A stretch of 51,497 nt of DNA from Microcystis wesenbergii FACHB-1317 (GTDB lineage Bacteria; Cyanobacteriota; Cyanobacteriia; Cyanobacteriales; Microcystaceae), in contig NZ_JACJQV010000178.1 in the NCBI RefSeq assembly GCF_014696875.1, positions 1 to 51,497 on the forward strand. Reading direction: 5' to 3'. The notes below the pieces were generated by a model, which worked only from the letters and a program-made list of their open reading frames with translations, was not told the origin of the DNA and did no database searches. Below, in pieces: positions 35,598 through 44,500 of this stretch. Numbering within the stretch: the stretch's first letter is position 1; each line of letters opens with the position of its first letter. A program made the position numbers and the translations under genes.

Positions 35598-36130
35598 AAC
35601 TGTGGGTTTTCCTTCGAGGCTTTCCTTTAATTTTAGGGGATTAGCTGACCGACAGCCAAACTGACGCTAAAATAGTTTTTGCTGTCTGGGGTTGTTGCTT
35701 GCTCCTGACGGTGGTTTTGACATACCCCACGCCGTAAACGGACGTGGATTCTTCTAGCATCACTGCTGAGAATTTCTGGCTCAACGAGTCCACTTGAATT
35801 AGATTCCTGGCGAAATCCCACCCAGAGGTGGTTCTCTCCTCAGACTTTCGCTCCCTTACAGAAGCCTGTTCTCGGAGGCCCCTACGATACAGTTCAAAAC
35901 CTCTAAAATCATTGGTTTCTCTGGTAGTTGACGCTTAGAGCTTTTACCTATAGGAGCATTCCCCTATAGAACCCCATAACTCTAGTTTTCAAGGTGCGTT
36001 CATCGGTTGATGACTGGGTTTTTTAAGCGGTTGCTTACCCTGCCCGCTATTCTTAATATCATAGATCATATAAAGTCACCCTAAAAGGGCGAGGCTTTAA
36101 ACCCAATTTTTCGGTAACCGGTAACTGAAC
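35598..36130 (-). mobile_element. Possible IS200/IS605-type end with a structured RNA-like tract
   Basis: This 530-bp gap has no intact gene. On the minus strand, CCACGTCCGTTTACGGCGTGG (split here as CCACG/CGTGG around CCGTTTACGG) near 35735 is a hairpin like those at IS200/IS605 ends. Upstream, about 35822-35990, lies a tract with GGGAATGCTCCTATAGG, GGGGCCTCCGAGAACAGG and ACCACCTCTGGGTGGG, several of which self-pair. This is reminiscent of the guide-RNA scaffold found at the 3' end of tnpB genes. The frame 35821-35633 could be a decayed tnpB C-terminus. All of this is suggestive only. Confidence 0.4.
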
Positions 36131-37582
36131 ATGACTTCGATTCGTCAACTGCATCAACAACTCGTTAATAAAGAAAAAACAGCCGTCGAAATCGCCACAG
36201 AATTTATCGCTCGTATTCAAGCGATCGAACCACAAGTAAAAAGCTTTCTCCATTTAACCCTGGATTTAGCCCTCGCACAAGCCCAAAAAGTGGACGAGAA
36301 AATCGCCAGAGGTGAATCTCTGCATCCCTTGGCAGGTATTCCCATCGCCTTAAAAGATAATCTCTGCACCAAGGGTATCCCCACCACCTGTGCTTCTCGG
36401 ATTTTAGAAAATTTTGTCCCCCCCTACGAGTCCACCGTTACCCAAAAATTACGGGATTTAGGGGCAGTTATCGTCGGTAAAACCAATTTAGACGAGTTTG
36501 CCATGGGTAGTTCCACGGAAAACTCCGGTTATCACGTTACTGCTAATCCTTGGGACTTATCCCGGGTGCCAGGAGGCTCTTCCGGGGGTTCGGCTGCGGC
36601 TGTGGCCGCTCAAGAATGCGTGATTGCCCTAGGATCGGATACGGGGGGATCAATTCGTCAACCGGCTTCGTTTTGTGGCGTTGTCGGGCTAAAACCGACC
36701 TATGGCTTAGTCTCTCGCTTTGGTTTGGTGGCTTACGCTTCTTCTCTCGATCAGATTGGTCCCTTTGGTCGTACCGTAGAAGATGCGGCGACTTTATTAC
36801 AAGCGATCGCAGGTTACGATCCCCAAGATTCTACCAGTCTCAATCTGCCGATTCCCGACTATAGCCAATTCCTGAAAACCAGTTTAAAAGGGCTAAAAAT
36901 TGGCGTAATTAAGGAAACTTTCGGGGAAGGTTTGGATCAGGTGGTTGCCGAGGCAGTTAACCAAGCTTTAGAGCAGTTAAAGGCCCTCGGTGCCACGATT
37001 AAAGAGATTTCCTGTCCCCGTTTCCGTTACGGATTGCCCACCTACTACATTATCGCCCCCTCGGAAGCATCAGCGAATTTAGCCCGTTATGATGGGGTTA
37101 AATACGGTATTCGGGAAGATGCCGATAGTTTGATTGATATGTACACCAAGACTCGCGCTCAGGGTTTTGGTGCGGAAGTTAAGCGCCGGATTATGTTGGG
37201 AACCTATACCCTCTCGGCGGGTTATTATGATGCTTATTACCTGAAAGCACAAAAGGTGAGGACTTTGATCAAAGAGGATTTCGATCGAGCTTTTCAATCG
37301 GTAGATGTGTTAGTTTCTCCCACTTCACCGACCACAGCTTTTAAAGCTGGGGAAAAAACGGCGGACCCTCTGAGTATGTATTTATCGGATTTAATGACTA
37401 TTCCCGTCAATTTAGCCGGTTTACCCGGGTTAAGTCTTCCCTGCGGTTTTGATGGGCAAGGTTTGCCGATTGGTTTACAATTAGTCGGTAATGTGCTGCG
37501 CGAAGATCAATTATTTCACGTCGCCCACGCCTACGAACAGGCCACCGATTGGCACAAACGTCAACCATCTTTTACAAATTGA
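36131..37582 (+). CDS. gatA: Aspartyl/glutamyl-tRNA amidotransferase subunit A
   Basis: 483 residues, an amidase-signature enzyme. The Ser-cisSer-Lys triad is visible as K75 ([11 protein letters not shown]), S150 ([11 protein letters not shown]) and S174 ([13 protein letters not shown]). In the GatCAB complex it releases ammonia from glutamine to convert Glu-tRNA-Gln to Gln-tRNA-Gln. The start at 36131 gives [20 protein letters not shown], the normal N-terminus. gatB and gatC are not nearby, which is usual in cyanobacteria. Confidence 0.96.
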   Translation: MTSIRQLHQQLVNKEKTAVEIATEFIARIQAIEPQVKSFLHLTLDLALAQAQKVDEKIARGESLHPLAGIPIALKDNLCTKGIPTTCASRILENFVPPYESTVTQKLRDLGAVIVGKTNLDEFAMGSSTENSGYHVTANPWDLSRVPGGSSGGSAAAVAAQECVIALGSDTGGSIRQPASFCGVVGLKPTYGLVSRFGLVAYASSLDQIGPFGRTVEDAATLLQAIAGYDPQDSTSLNLPIPDYSQFLKTSLKGLKIGVIKETFGEGLDQVVAEAVNQALEQLKALGATIKEISCPRFRYGLPTYYIIAPSEASANLARYDGVKYGIREDADSLIDMYTKTRAQGFGAEVKRRIMLGTYTLSAGYYDAYYLKAQKVRTLIKEDFDRAFQSVDVLVSPTSPTTAFKAGEKTADPLSMYLSDLMTIPVNLAGLPGLSLPCGFDGQGLPIGLQLVGNVLREDQLFHVAHAYEQATDWHKRQPSFTN

Positions 37583-38010
37583 TACAATTGCCGGTGGCTA
37601 TCTTTTGCCGGTAGCCAAATAGTAGGGTGGGTTAGGCGATGACAAATGAGACAGTTAAGTAACTAATAAGGTATTCGCCATAACCCACCAATCTGTTGAT
37701 TTTGAGCCTAATGCTGAATTGCTAAGTAGTCGGACATAAATTCTGTTGTCTATCTTAAGAAATGTAAATTGCCGCAATTCTTACTGACGACCGACGACCG
37801 GCTACTGATACTAAATCCGGTTATTAAAAACTGATTATTTATTCTCCCCTTTGCCTTTTGCCTCTTGCATGAGTGCCTCTCCTCATAACTGGCCTGTACT
37901 CAACGGATTTAGTATGACTCCTTACCCCACAGTTAACTTTACTTTTGTCCAACTACTTAGAATTTGGTATTGTATGTATCGGTGATTTCTCCGAAAGTTG
38001 ATGTGTCTCT
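37583..38010. repeat. Spacer with a palindromic repeat and a 108-bp MITE-like segment
   Basis: No gene is visible in 428 bp. 37621-37690 holds a GTAGGGTGGGTTAGGCG / CGCCATAACCCACC inverted pair. 37808-37915 is bounded by ATACTAAATCCGG and its near-complement CGGATTTAGTAT, about 108 bp apart, and looks like a MITE. The same end (CTCAACGGATTTAGTATGAC) occurs alone at 40983-41002. Confidence 0.5.
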
Positions 38011-38898
38011 ATGAATATATCTCTAGATTTATTAAAGAGTGAGTTTCGACAATTTTGCTTAGAATATAAATATTATATTGATCAAATAGATAGTTGGTTT
38101 ACGGATGCGGGATTTGATAAATACGAGCCTCGTGCATCTACGCGCCTAGATCAAGTGAATGGATACAAGTTATATGCGGTTCATGGCGAAGTCTTAAGGA
38201 AGGCGAAAAGGACAAGCAAAACTCTAACAGAAGCTGAACTACCAGTTCTCTGGATTTTAACGCCTACTTTTTCAGCGAGAATGATTGAAGAAGTCGTGGG
38301 AATCCCCCCTTCATTCCTACCAGAAGAGGGGATGAAAGAGGAGTGGGGAAAAGGAGTTTATTTTTCCCCTAGCCTGTTCAAAACAGGAATCGTCGCCATC
38401 CATCAATTACCAGTCAATGAGGAGACTTTATGGTTGAGGGTGCTAGGAAAAGGAGGGACACAGAAACGAGCAGTAGAAGAATTAGTGCAATTGCCTGAAG
38501 GTAATCCTTTCCAAGAGAATTTACTGGAAATTCTGGCCAACTGGCGCAAGAGTTTGGAATTAAGAGATAATTTAAGTGCCGAAGAACAGGAGGAGATTAT
38601 GAACCTATCACCAGCTTATTTACAACAACGAGAAGAGTGGAAACAAGAGGGGATACAAGAAGGGATACAACGAGGGATACAAGAAGGGATGCAAGAAGGG
38701 ATACAACGAGGCAGTTTAGAAGAACGGTATTCCCTGATAACCAGTCTTCTGGAAGGACGGTTTGGCAGCCTAGATGCAGAATTATCTGGTCTGGTGGGAC
38801 AGATTGCCCAACTTCCCATCTCCGAACGCACCGGGTTACTTCTTTCTCTGGCTAATTTATCTCGCTCAGAACTGTTAGAAAGATTCAGGGAAAATTAA
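38011..38898 (+). CDS. Rpn-like protein, upstream tandem copy with a replaced N-terminus
   Basis: 295 residues. From residue 53 (KLYAVHGEVLRKAKRTSKTL) to the end it is almost identical to the next gene. The first 52 residues (MNISLDLLKSEFRQFCLEYK...) are unrelated to the other copy's start. The C-terminal part carries five EGIQ/RGIQ/EGMQ tetrapeptides (about 215-237) and then LEERYSLITSLLEGRFGSLD, a DUF4351-like end. The N-terminal half of the family should provide PD-(D/E)XK residues, which this copy appears to lack, so it may be an inactive chimera or have a different activity. Confidence 0.65.
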   Translation: MNISLDLLKSEFRQFCLEYKYYIDQIDSWFTDAGFDKYEPRASTRLDQVNGYKLYAVHGEVLRKAKRTSKTLTEAELPVLWILTPTFSARMIEEVVGIPPSFLPEEGMKEEWGKGVYFSPSLFKTGIVAIHQLPVNEETLWLRVLGKGGTQKRAVEELVQLPEGNPFQENLLEILANWRKSLELRDNLSAEEQEEIMNLSPAYLQQREEWKQEGIQEGIQRGIQEGMQEGIQRGSLEERYSLITSLLEGRFGSLDAELSGLVGQIAQLPISERTGLLLSLANLSRSELLERFREN

Positions 38899-38939
38899 AC
38901 TTTCAATCCCAATCTCAACAACAGACAATTAAAATTCCC
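38167..38939 (+). repeat. Tandem duplication, unit 1
   Basis: From AAGTTATATGCGGTTCATGG at 38167 the DNA matches 39267 onward through the stop codon and about 40 bp past it (AAACTTTCAATCCCAATCTC). By eye the units differ by a handful of bases and by 24 bp in the EGIQ repeat, where this unit has two more tetrapeptides. High identity in untranslated sequence too means a recent duplication or gene conversion. Confidence 0.85.
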
Positions 38940-39014
38940 TTCGATAAATTCTCAAAACTTGCTATGATCTAACAAGATTGTTAATGCACTTTCTCGGATT
39001 AATTATCCCCTGCA

Positions 39015-39974
39015 ATGACTCGCCAAATTCACGACCAATTTGCCAAGGAATATTTAGAAGAACTCTTAGCGTCTCTAGGGACGATTAAAAAGAGCAAGAA
39101 AGTCAAGAGTGAAGTCCAAGAAATCGATGTCTGGTTTGAACCAGCCAGTTCAGCATCAAGGACTGAATTACCCTTGGGCATACTCGGTAAAATGGCGGCG
39201 ACTTGCTGCTTATTTGAACCCTTCCGTAATCCTCCCTCCGAGGTAGAGATTCGCAGCTGCATCTCAAAGTTATATGCGGTTCATGGCGAAGTCTTAAGGA
39301 AGGCGAAAAGGACAAGCAAAACTCTAACTGAAGCTGAACTACCAGTTCTCTGGATTTTAACGCCTACTTTTTCAGCGAGAATGATTGAAGAAGTCGTGGG
39401 AATCCCCCCTTCATTCCTACCAGAAGAGGGGATGAAAGAGGAGTGGGGAAAAGGAGTTTATTTTTCCCCTAGCCTGTTCAAAACAGGAATCGTCGCCATC
39501 CATCAATTACCAGTCAATGAGGAGACTTTATGGTTGAGGGTGCTAGGAAAAGGAGGGACACAGAAACGAGCAGTAGAAGAATTAGTGCAATTGCCTGAAG
39601 GTAATCCTTTCCAAGAGAATTTACTGGAAATTCTGGCCAACTGGCGCAAGAGTTTGGAATTAAGAGATAATTTAAGTGCCGAAGAACAGGAGGAGATTAT
39701 GAACCTATCACCAGCTTATTTACAACAACGAGAAGAGTGGAAACAAGAAGGGATACAAGAAGGGATACAAGAAGGGATACAACGAGGCAGTTTAGAAGAA
39801 CGGTATTCCCTGATAACCAGTCTTCTGGAAGGACGTTTTGGCAGCCTAGATGCAGAATTATCTGGTCTGGTGGAACAGATTGCCCAACTTCCCATCTCGG
39901 AACGCACCGGGTTACTTCTTTCTCTGGCTAATTTATCTCGCTCAGAACTGTTAGAAAGATTCAGGGAAAATTAA
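39015..39974 (+). CDS. Rpn-like putative nuclease, downstream tandem copy
   Basis: 319 residues. The N-terminus MTRQIHDQFAKEYLEELLAS, VKSEVQEIDVWFEPASSASR and LGILGKMAATCCLFEPFRNP is what I expect for this cyanobacterial family, with EIDVWF carrying a likely catalytic Asp. The shared body (KLYAVHGEVL...) starts at about residue 85. The repeat region is shorter than in the other copy: EGIQEGIQEGIQRG. The tail is DUF4351-like. This copy is probably the ancestral form. The gene lies 116 bp downstream of its sister and ends 40 bp before the repeat boundary. Confidence 0.7.
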   Translation: MTRQIHDQFAKEYLEELLASLGTIKKSKKVKSEVQEIDVWFEPASSASRTELPLGILGKMAATCCLFEPFRNPPSEVEIRSCISKLYAVHGEVLRKAKRTSKTLTEAELPVLWILTPTFSARMIEEVVGIPPSFLPEEGMKEEWGKGVYFSPSLFKTGIVAIHQLPVNEETLWLRVLGKGGTQKRAVEELVQLPEGNPFQENLLEILANWRKSLELRDNLSAEEQEEIMNLSPAYLQQREEWKQEGIQEGIQEGIQRGSLEERYSLITSLLEGRFGSLDAELSGLVEQIAQLPISERTGLLLSLANLSRSELLERFREN

Positions 39975-40015
39975 ACTTTCAATCCCAATCTCAAAAACAG
40001 ACAATTAAAATTCCC
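39267..40015 (+). repeat. Tandem duplication, unit 2
   Basis: This is the partner of 38167-38939, 1.1 kb apart in direct orientation. A short piece of the unit's tail (GGGAAAATTAAACTTTCAAT) appears a third time at 40834-40856, after the toxin gene, so the tail sequence may be a dispersed motif or mark a further rearrangement. Confidence 0.85.
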
Positions 40016-40117
40016 GATGAACAATCATTTCCAAATCCTGAAGAACCTTAAATGTCCTGCTTATTTTGCTAGACTAAAGAAGTCCCAATTCTTGATTAGC
40101 CTGAGATAGGAAGGATT

Positions 40118-40423
40118 ATGGTCAATCAAATCAGCATTGTCATCTCCAAGAATCCCGACGGATATTCACTCAAATCTCCTGAATTAGCAGCAATTGATTA
40201 CCAGGATAGCTCTCTAGAAGGCGTTTTAAATCGACTGAAAGATGCTCTGGAAACTCATCTGATGGCTTCTGATATATCTCAAGAGGAGACTGGAGAATCA
40301 ATTTTAAAGATAGTTGATAGGTTGAATCTGAACTTCCCTGAAGAAAAACTTGATCCGCTTCCATCTGACGGTGCAGAAGAGCATGACCATTATCTTTATG
40401 GGAGTCCCAAGAAAAGGCAATGA
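40118..40423 (+). CDS. Probable antitoxin of a PIN-toxin pair
   Basis: 101 residues, MVNQISIVISKNPDGYSLKS, with a short beta-rich HicB-like start (YSLKSPELAAIDYQDSSLEG) and an acidic tail (DPLPSDGAEEHDHYLYG). A ribosome site (AGGAAGG) precedes the ATG. It overlaps the following PIN-domain gene by 4 bp (ATGA). The family is not recognised; the antitoxin role is inferred from the arrangement. Confidence 0.65.
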   Translation: MVNQISIVISKNPDGYSLKSPELAAIDYQDSSLEGVLNRLKDALETHLMASDISQEETGESILKIVDRLNLNFPEEKLDPLPSDGAEEHDHYLYGSPKKRQ

Positions 40424-40830
40424 AACAAATTTTTGCCGACACTTTCTACTGGGTTGCTTTAATCAATCCCCAAGATAATTGGCATCAACGAGCCAGAGAA
40501 GTTACGTCCAGTCTCAAAAACGTTAAACTTGTGACGACGGATGAAGTTTTGGTAGAGCTACTGAATTTTATGTCAGTCCGGGGAGCAAATCGGAAGCGGC
40601 GTACTGTCGAATTTATCGATGATCTGTTCCAGAATCCCCGCCTTCAAGTCATTCCGCAAAACCGAGAATCATTCCTGCAAGGATTCGAGTTATACCGCCG
40701 CCGTCCAGACAAAGAATATAGCCTGACAGATTGTATTTCAATGACGGTCATGCAGCGCTTAAAAATCAGTCAAGTGTTAACTCACGACAATCATTTTCAG
40801 CAAGAGGGTTTCATAATTCTATTGGAATAA
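40420..40830 (+). CDS. PIN-domain toxin, VapC-like RNase
   Basis: 136 residues. It opens MKQIFADTFYWVALINPQDN with the first acidic residue (D7). A Glu lies in TTDEVLVELLNF, and Asp residues in YSLTDCISMTVM and VLTHDNHFQQEG complete the metal site. The predicted reaction is cleavage of tRNA or other RNA. It is coupled to the antitoxin by an ATGA overlap. This is the second PIN pair in the window and is not closely similar to the one at 4831. Confidence 0.8.
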   Translation: MKQIFADTFYWVALINPQDNWHQRAREVTSSLKNVKLVTTDEVLVELLNFMSVRGANRKRRTVEFIDDLFQNPRLQVIPQNRESFLQGFELYRRRPDKEYSLTDCISMTVMQRLKISQVLTHDNHFQQEGFIILLE

Positions 40831-41314
40831 CAGAGGGAAAATTAAACTTTCAATCCCCCTAAGCTAGGAAAAACTATCCCCAAGCATTAATGGTAGTATA
40901 TCTGCTGAATTATGGGCAAATCTCGCTCGCAGAACACATGAGTAGAAAACGGGTTTCTCGGAGAAACCCGTTTTCTGTGCGTTACTCAACGGATTTAGTA
41001 TGACAACTGATAAAAACCCCTCCAATTAATGAAGGGGAATTGTCGGATTTTATTGATGGTATTAGGAGGCTTTTGTGGTTTCTTTTTCTGAAAAGACGGA
41101 CAATAAAAGGAAAATACACACTTTTGTCTTTATAACTGTATTTTAAGCTACATTTTTATAAATATTTACATTCCTCTCCGTCAGGCTTCTTTGGCAACTT
41201 TAAGAGCGATCGCCTTCTATCTTTTAGTAGTCAATAATGCCGATGACAAGAGCTAAGTTAAGATTGAAGGGCATTCAGTTGTTAACTCATGTAATTCTTG
41301 AGTAGGGCGAAAAT
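40831..41314. repeat. Spacer with a perfect 33-bp palindrome
   Basis: There is no gene in 484 bp. At 40944-40976 AGAAAACGGGTTTCTC and its exact complement flank a single base, forming a 16-bp perfect stem. Next to it, 40983-41002 is the isolated MITE end CTCAACGGATTTAGTATGAC. At 41009-41030 CCCCTCC/GAAGGGG is a weaker hairpin. The palindrome lacks a T-run, so it is more likely a dispersed repeat than a terminator. Confidence 0.7.
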
Positions 41315-41917
41315 ATGACGACACTACTTGTACAAGCGACCTCGGCTCCTTTGATGATTGATCTTCCTTGGATTATGCCGATGACGGAGGAGCAATTTTA
41401 TGAATTTTGTTTAGCCAATCGAGATTTACGCATTGAACGCAGCGCTAGTGGAGAAGTGATCGTTATGCCTCCTGCTTTTTCAGATACGGGTAATCGCAAT
41501 TTTAATATAGCTCTGCAACTGGGGAGTTGGTCAGAACTAGATGGGACGGGGCTTGGGTTTGATTCCAGTGCGGGTTTTACGCTGCCCAATGGTGCGACTC
41601 GTTCACCGGATGCTGCTTGGATTAAATTAGAACGCTGGAATGCTTTAACAGAAAAACAAAAAGCCTCTTTTGCCCCCATCTGTCCCGATTTTGTCATTGA
41701 ATTGCGTTCTGCTAGTGATACAGTATCCAGTTTGCAGAAAAAGATGGAAGAATATATTGCCAATGGTACTTTATTGGGTTGGTTAATCGATCGCCAAAAT
41801 CGCCAAGTCTATATTTATCGTCCCTATCGAGAACCGGAGATTTTAAATGCTCCTGAAACCATTAGTGGTGATCCAGAATTGCCGGGGTTTGTATTAGTAA
41901 TGGCTAAGATTTGGTAA
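41315..41917 (+). CDS. Uma2 family putative endonuclease (DUF820)
   Basis: 200 residues. It has the pattern of this cyanobacterial family: MTEEQFYEFCLANRDLRIER, VIVMPPAFSDTGNRN, then SPDAAWIKLERWNAL and CPDFVIELRSASDTVSSLQK, which contain the PD...(D/E)xK-like residues of a restriction-type fold. The end reads WLIDRQNRQVYIYRPYR. The family occurs in dozens of copies per genome; few have a proven activity. It stands alone, converging on murA across a long hairpin. Confidence 0.88.
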   Translation: MTTLLVQATSAPLMIDLPWIMPMTEEQFYEFCLANRDLRIERSASGEVIVMPPAFSDTGNRNFNIALQLGSWSELDGTGLGFDSSAGFTLPNGATRSPDAAWIKLERWNALTEKQKASFAPICPDFVIELRSASDTVSSLQKKMEEYIANGTLLGWLIDRQNRQVYIYRPYREPEILNAPETISGDPELPGFVLVMAKIW

Positions 41918-41970
41918 ATGCGATCGCTGATGAAAGGTTCCGTCAATATAGAACAACTAAGCACGATTAA

Positions 41971-42022
41971 CGCTGTTCTATCGGTGTTGCTCACGGGAAT
42001 TCTCAACACTGATAGAACAGCG
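41971..42022. other. Long hairpin between convergent Uma2 and murA genes
   Basis: CGCTGTTCTATCGGTGTTG and CAACACTGATAGAACAGCG pair over 19 bp with one mismatch around a 14-base loop. It sits between two convergent genes but has no T-run on either strand. It may aid 3'-end formation or be an inserted palindrome. Confidence 0.7.
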
Positions 42023-42038
42023 ATAACTAATCATCCTG

Positions 42039-43364
42039 TTAAGATTGGGTCAGGGTAGCCAATTCTAAGGCTAAAGGATCAACCCGGCGTAAATTTGCCC
42101 CTAATGCTCTTAATTTACCCTCTAAATTATCGTAACCTCGATCGAGGTGATGGAGTCCCTGCACAATAGTAGTCCCCTGGGCTGCCAATCCTGCCACCAC
42201 CAAAGCTGCCGAAGCGCGTAGATCCGTGGCCATCACCGGAGCCCCAGATAGGAAAGGCACACCGCGCACTAAAGCCACATTTCCTTTGACCTTGATATCT
42301 GCTCCCAGACGCTTTAATTCGGCCACATGACGCAGACGGTTTTCAAAAACCGTCTCATTAACCACGCTACTGCCCTCGGCTAAAGTTAATAGAGCCATAA
42401 ATTGGGCCTGCATATCCGTGGGAAAACCGGGATAGGGCAGGGTTTCCATATCGGTGGCTTTTAAGTCCCTAGGGATAATCCGGAGACGATTAGGGCCATC
42501 TTCCACTACTTCCGGACCGATTTCGTGCAGTTTGGCAATTACCGAAGCTAAATGGCTGGGAATCACGGGATAAAGACTAATTTCTGAGCGGGTAATCGCC
42601 CCGGCTATCAGTAAAGTCCCAGCTTCAATGCGATCGGGAATGATATTATAATCGGTACTGTGCAGACGGGAAACTCCCTCAATAACAATTGTATTGGTTC
42701 CGGCACCGCGAATTTTTGCCCCCATGGAAACACAAAAATCGGCTAAATCAATCACCTCTGGCTCCTGGGCCGCATTACCGAGAATGGTTTCCCCTTGCGC
42801 TAAAGTCGCCGCCATCATTAGGGTTTCCGTCGCTCCCACACTGGGATAATCCAGATAAATATTCGCCCCTTTCAGACGACCATTACCCTTAACGCGGGCG
42901 TGTACCATGCCCCGATCAATTAATACATCTGCACCCATTGACTGTAGGCCTCTAACGTGCAGATCCACTGGTCTGGCCCCAATGGCGCAGCCGCCGGGGA
43001 GGGGAACTTTTGCTTCTCCTAAACGGGCTAAAATCGGTCCAATGGCAAAAAAACTGGCCCGCAACTGGGAGACGAGATCGTAGGGTGCTTGAGCTTGTTT
43101 GAGGTCTCTGCCATCAATCTCTAGTCTATCTCCGGTGCGACTGACTTGCACGCCCAAAGCCGAGAGAATTTGACTCATCCGCTCGATATCGGCTAGGGCA
43201 GGTACATTACTAATCTGGCACTCGTCGGAGCAGAGTAAAGCTCCGGCCATAATCACTAGAGCGGCATTTTTGGCACCACTGATCTTGACTTCACCCTTGA
43301 GAGAGTGACGACCTTGAATTTCTAAATAGGGATGCTCGGTATCGATAGTCATAGGATGATTCAT
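42039..43364 (-). CDS. murA: UDP-N-acetylglucosamine 1-carboxyvinyltransferase
   Basis: 441 residues, first committed step of peptidoglycan synthesis: enolpyruvyl transfer from PEP to UDP-GlcNAc in the cytosol. Seen here: the [10 protein letters not shown] substrate loop near residue 27, and [16 protein letters not shown] with the catalytic C126 (the fosfomycin target). Further on come [17 protein letters not shown] and GYPTDMQAQ-like [18 protein letters not shown]. An upstream ATG gives [17 protein letters not shown]5 is an equally reasonable start. It stands alone, divergent from the tRNA-Leu gene. Confidence 0.96.
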   Translation of the reverse strand: MNHPMTIDTEHPYLEIQGRHSLKGEVKISGAKNAALVIMAGALLCSDECQISNVPALADIERMSQILSALGVQVSRTGDRLEIDGRDLKQAQAPYDLVSQLRASFFAIGPILARLGEAKVPLPGGCAIGARPVDLHVRGLQSMGADVLIDRGMVHARVKGNGRLKGANIYLDYPSVGATETLMMAATLAQGETILGNAAQEPEVIDLADFCVSMGAKIRGAGTNTIVIEGVSRLHSTDYNIIPDRIEAGTLLIAGAITRSEISLYPVIPSHLASVIAKLHEIGPEVVEDGPNRLRIIPRDLKATDMETLPYPGFPTDMQAQFMALLTLAEGSSVVNETVFENRLRHVAELKRLGADIKVKGNVALVRGVPFLSGAPVMATDLRASAALVVAGLAAQGTTIVQGLHHLDRGYDNLEGKLRALGANLRRVDPLALELATLTQS

Positions 43365-43543
43365 TTATCTTAGTTGGGAGTCTTGGCTAAGGAAAGCTTC
43401 AGCAAAATGAGACTGCACTGTATCAGATTTTTGAGGAAATTATTGGTGATTCTACCCCGAAAAGCGATTTTTGTCTTAATTATCTCAACTATCTTGACTT
43501 ATGGATTGTCCGATAGTATAATAAAAGATTGTGAAAGAAAAAC

Positions 43544-43627
43544 GCGGAACTGGCGGAATTGGTAGACGCGCTAGATTCAGGTTCTAGTGTCTGCAAAGAC
43601 TTTCGGGTTCAAGTCCCGAGTTCCGCA
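43544..43627 (+). tRNA. tRNA-Leu, anticodon CAG
   Basis: A class II tRNA of 84 nt. The acceptor GCGGAAC pairs with GTTCCGC, and the anticodon arm CTAGA/TCTAG has loop TTCAGGT, so the anticodon is CAG (reads CUG). A long variable arm (TGTCTGCAAAGACT) and the T arm CGGG/CCCG around TTCAAGT follow. The discriminator is A and CCA is not encoded. Confidence 0.94.
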
Positions 43628-43689
43628 TTATCTCCCTCAAGACGCAGTTGTTTAGGGCAGCCCTAGCGGGGTTAAAAATCCGATTGGCT

Positions 43690-44478
43690 ATGATTAGCAG
43701 TGTTCAAAACCCTTTAATCAAGCAAATTCGCAAGCTACACCGCACTAGAGAGCGACAGGAGCAGAATTTGTCCTTAATTGAGGGAACGCACTTACTAGAG
43801 ACGGCTTTAGCGGTGAATTGTTCCCTAGAGACGGTTTGTTATACTGAAAAGTGGCAGCAAAGACAGGGAGAATTAGCAGAGAAACTTCAAAATCAGGCGA
43901 AACGAGTCGAGATAGTTTCCCCGGAAGTCCTCGCTTCCCTAGCAACAACGGTTAATCCCGATGGTGTGATTGCCACTATTTCCCGTCATCACCTTCATCC
44001 AGTACCCCCAAATCCGCTACAATTGGGCTTAGTTTTGGAAAGATTGCAGGATCCGGGTAATCTCGGCACTATTATTCGCACTGCTGTGGCTACGGAAGTA
44101 CAGGGTATCTGGTTAAGTCTCGATAGCGTCGAAATCGATAACCCCAAAGTGATCCGCAGTTCGGCTGGGGAATGGTTTCGATCGCCCCTAGTGGTAGAAT
44201 CGGATTTATCCGCTTTAGTGAAAAAATATCAAGCACAGGGGGTAAAAGCGATCGCTACTTTACCCACAGCCCAAAAAAACCATTGGGAGATTGATTTTAC
44301 CCGTCCGACTTTAATCTTGTTAGGCAATGAAGGAGCCGGTTTATCGCCCCAATTAGCGGCTTTAGCCGATGAAACGGTGAAAATTCACCTCTTTGGTGGT
44401 GTGGAATCTTTAAATGTTGCGATCGCTACTGCCGTCATCCTCTACGAAGCTAGAAGACAATTATCGGTAAACATTTAG
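43690..44478 (+). CDS. TrmH/SpoU family RNA 2'-O-methyltransferase
   Basis: 262 residues from the ATG at 43690 (MISSVQNPLIKQIRKLHRTR); the longer frame from 43648 overlaps no known domain. An N-terminal substrate-binding part is followed by a SPOUT knot: VLERLQDPGNLGTIIRTAVA (motif 1), LILLGNEGAGLSPQLAAL (motif 2) and LFGGVESLNVAIATAVILYE (motif 3, SAM site). It methylates ribose of rRNA or tRNA; the exact nucleotide is unknown. It is 62 bp downstream of tRNA-Leu. Confidence 0.93.
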   Translation: MISSVQNPLIKQIRKLHRTRERQEQNLSLIEGTHLLETALAVNCSLETVCYTEKWQQRQGELAEKLQNQAKRVEIVSPEVLASLATTVNPDGVIATISRHHLHPVPPNPLQLGLVLERLQDPGNLGTIIRTAVATEVQGIWLSLDSVEIDNPKVIRSSAGEWFRSPLVVESDLSALVKKYQAQGVKAIATLPTAQKNHWEIDFTRPTLILLGNEGAGLSPQLAALADETVKIHLFGGVESLNVAIATAVILYEARRQLSVNI

Positions 44479-44500
44479 CGGGATAACACTACTCTAGTAT

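Noticed and set aside
35633-35821. 62-codon minus frame as an intact gene
   Set aside because: It lacks a start context and overlaps the structured tract and hairpin; at best it is a decayed tnpB end.
41971-42022. Long hairpin as a terminator for both convergent genes
   Set aside because: Neither strand has a T-run after the stem, so a Rho-independent terminator cannot be claimed.
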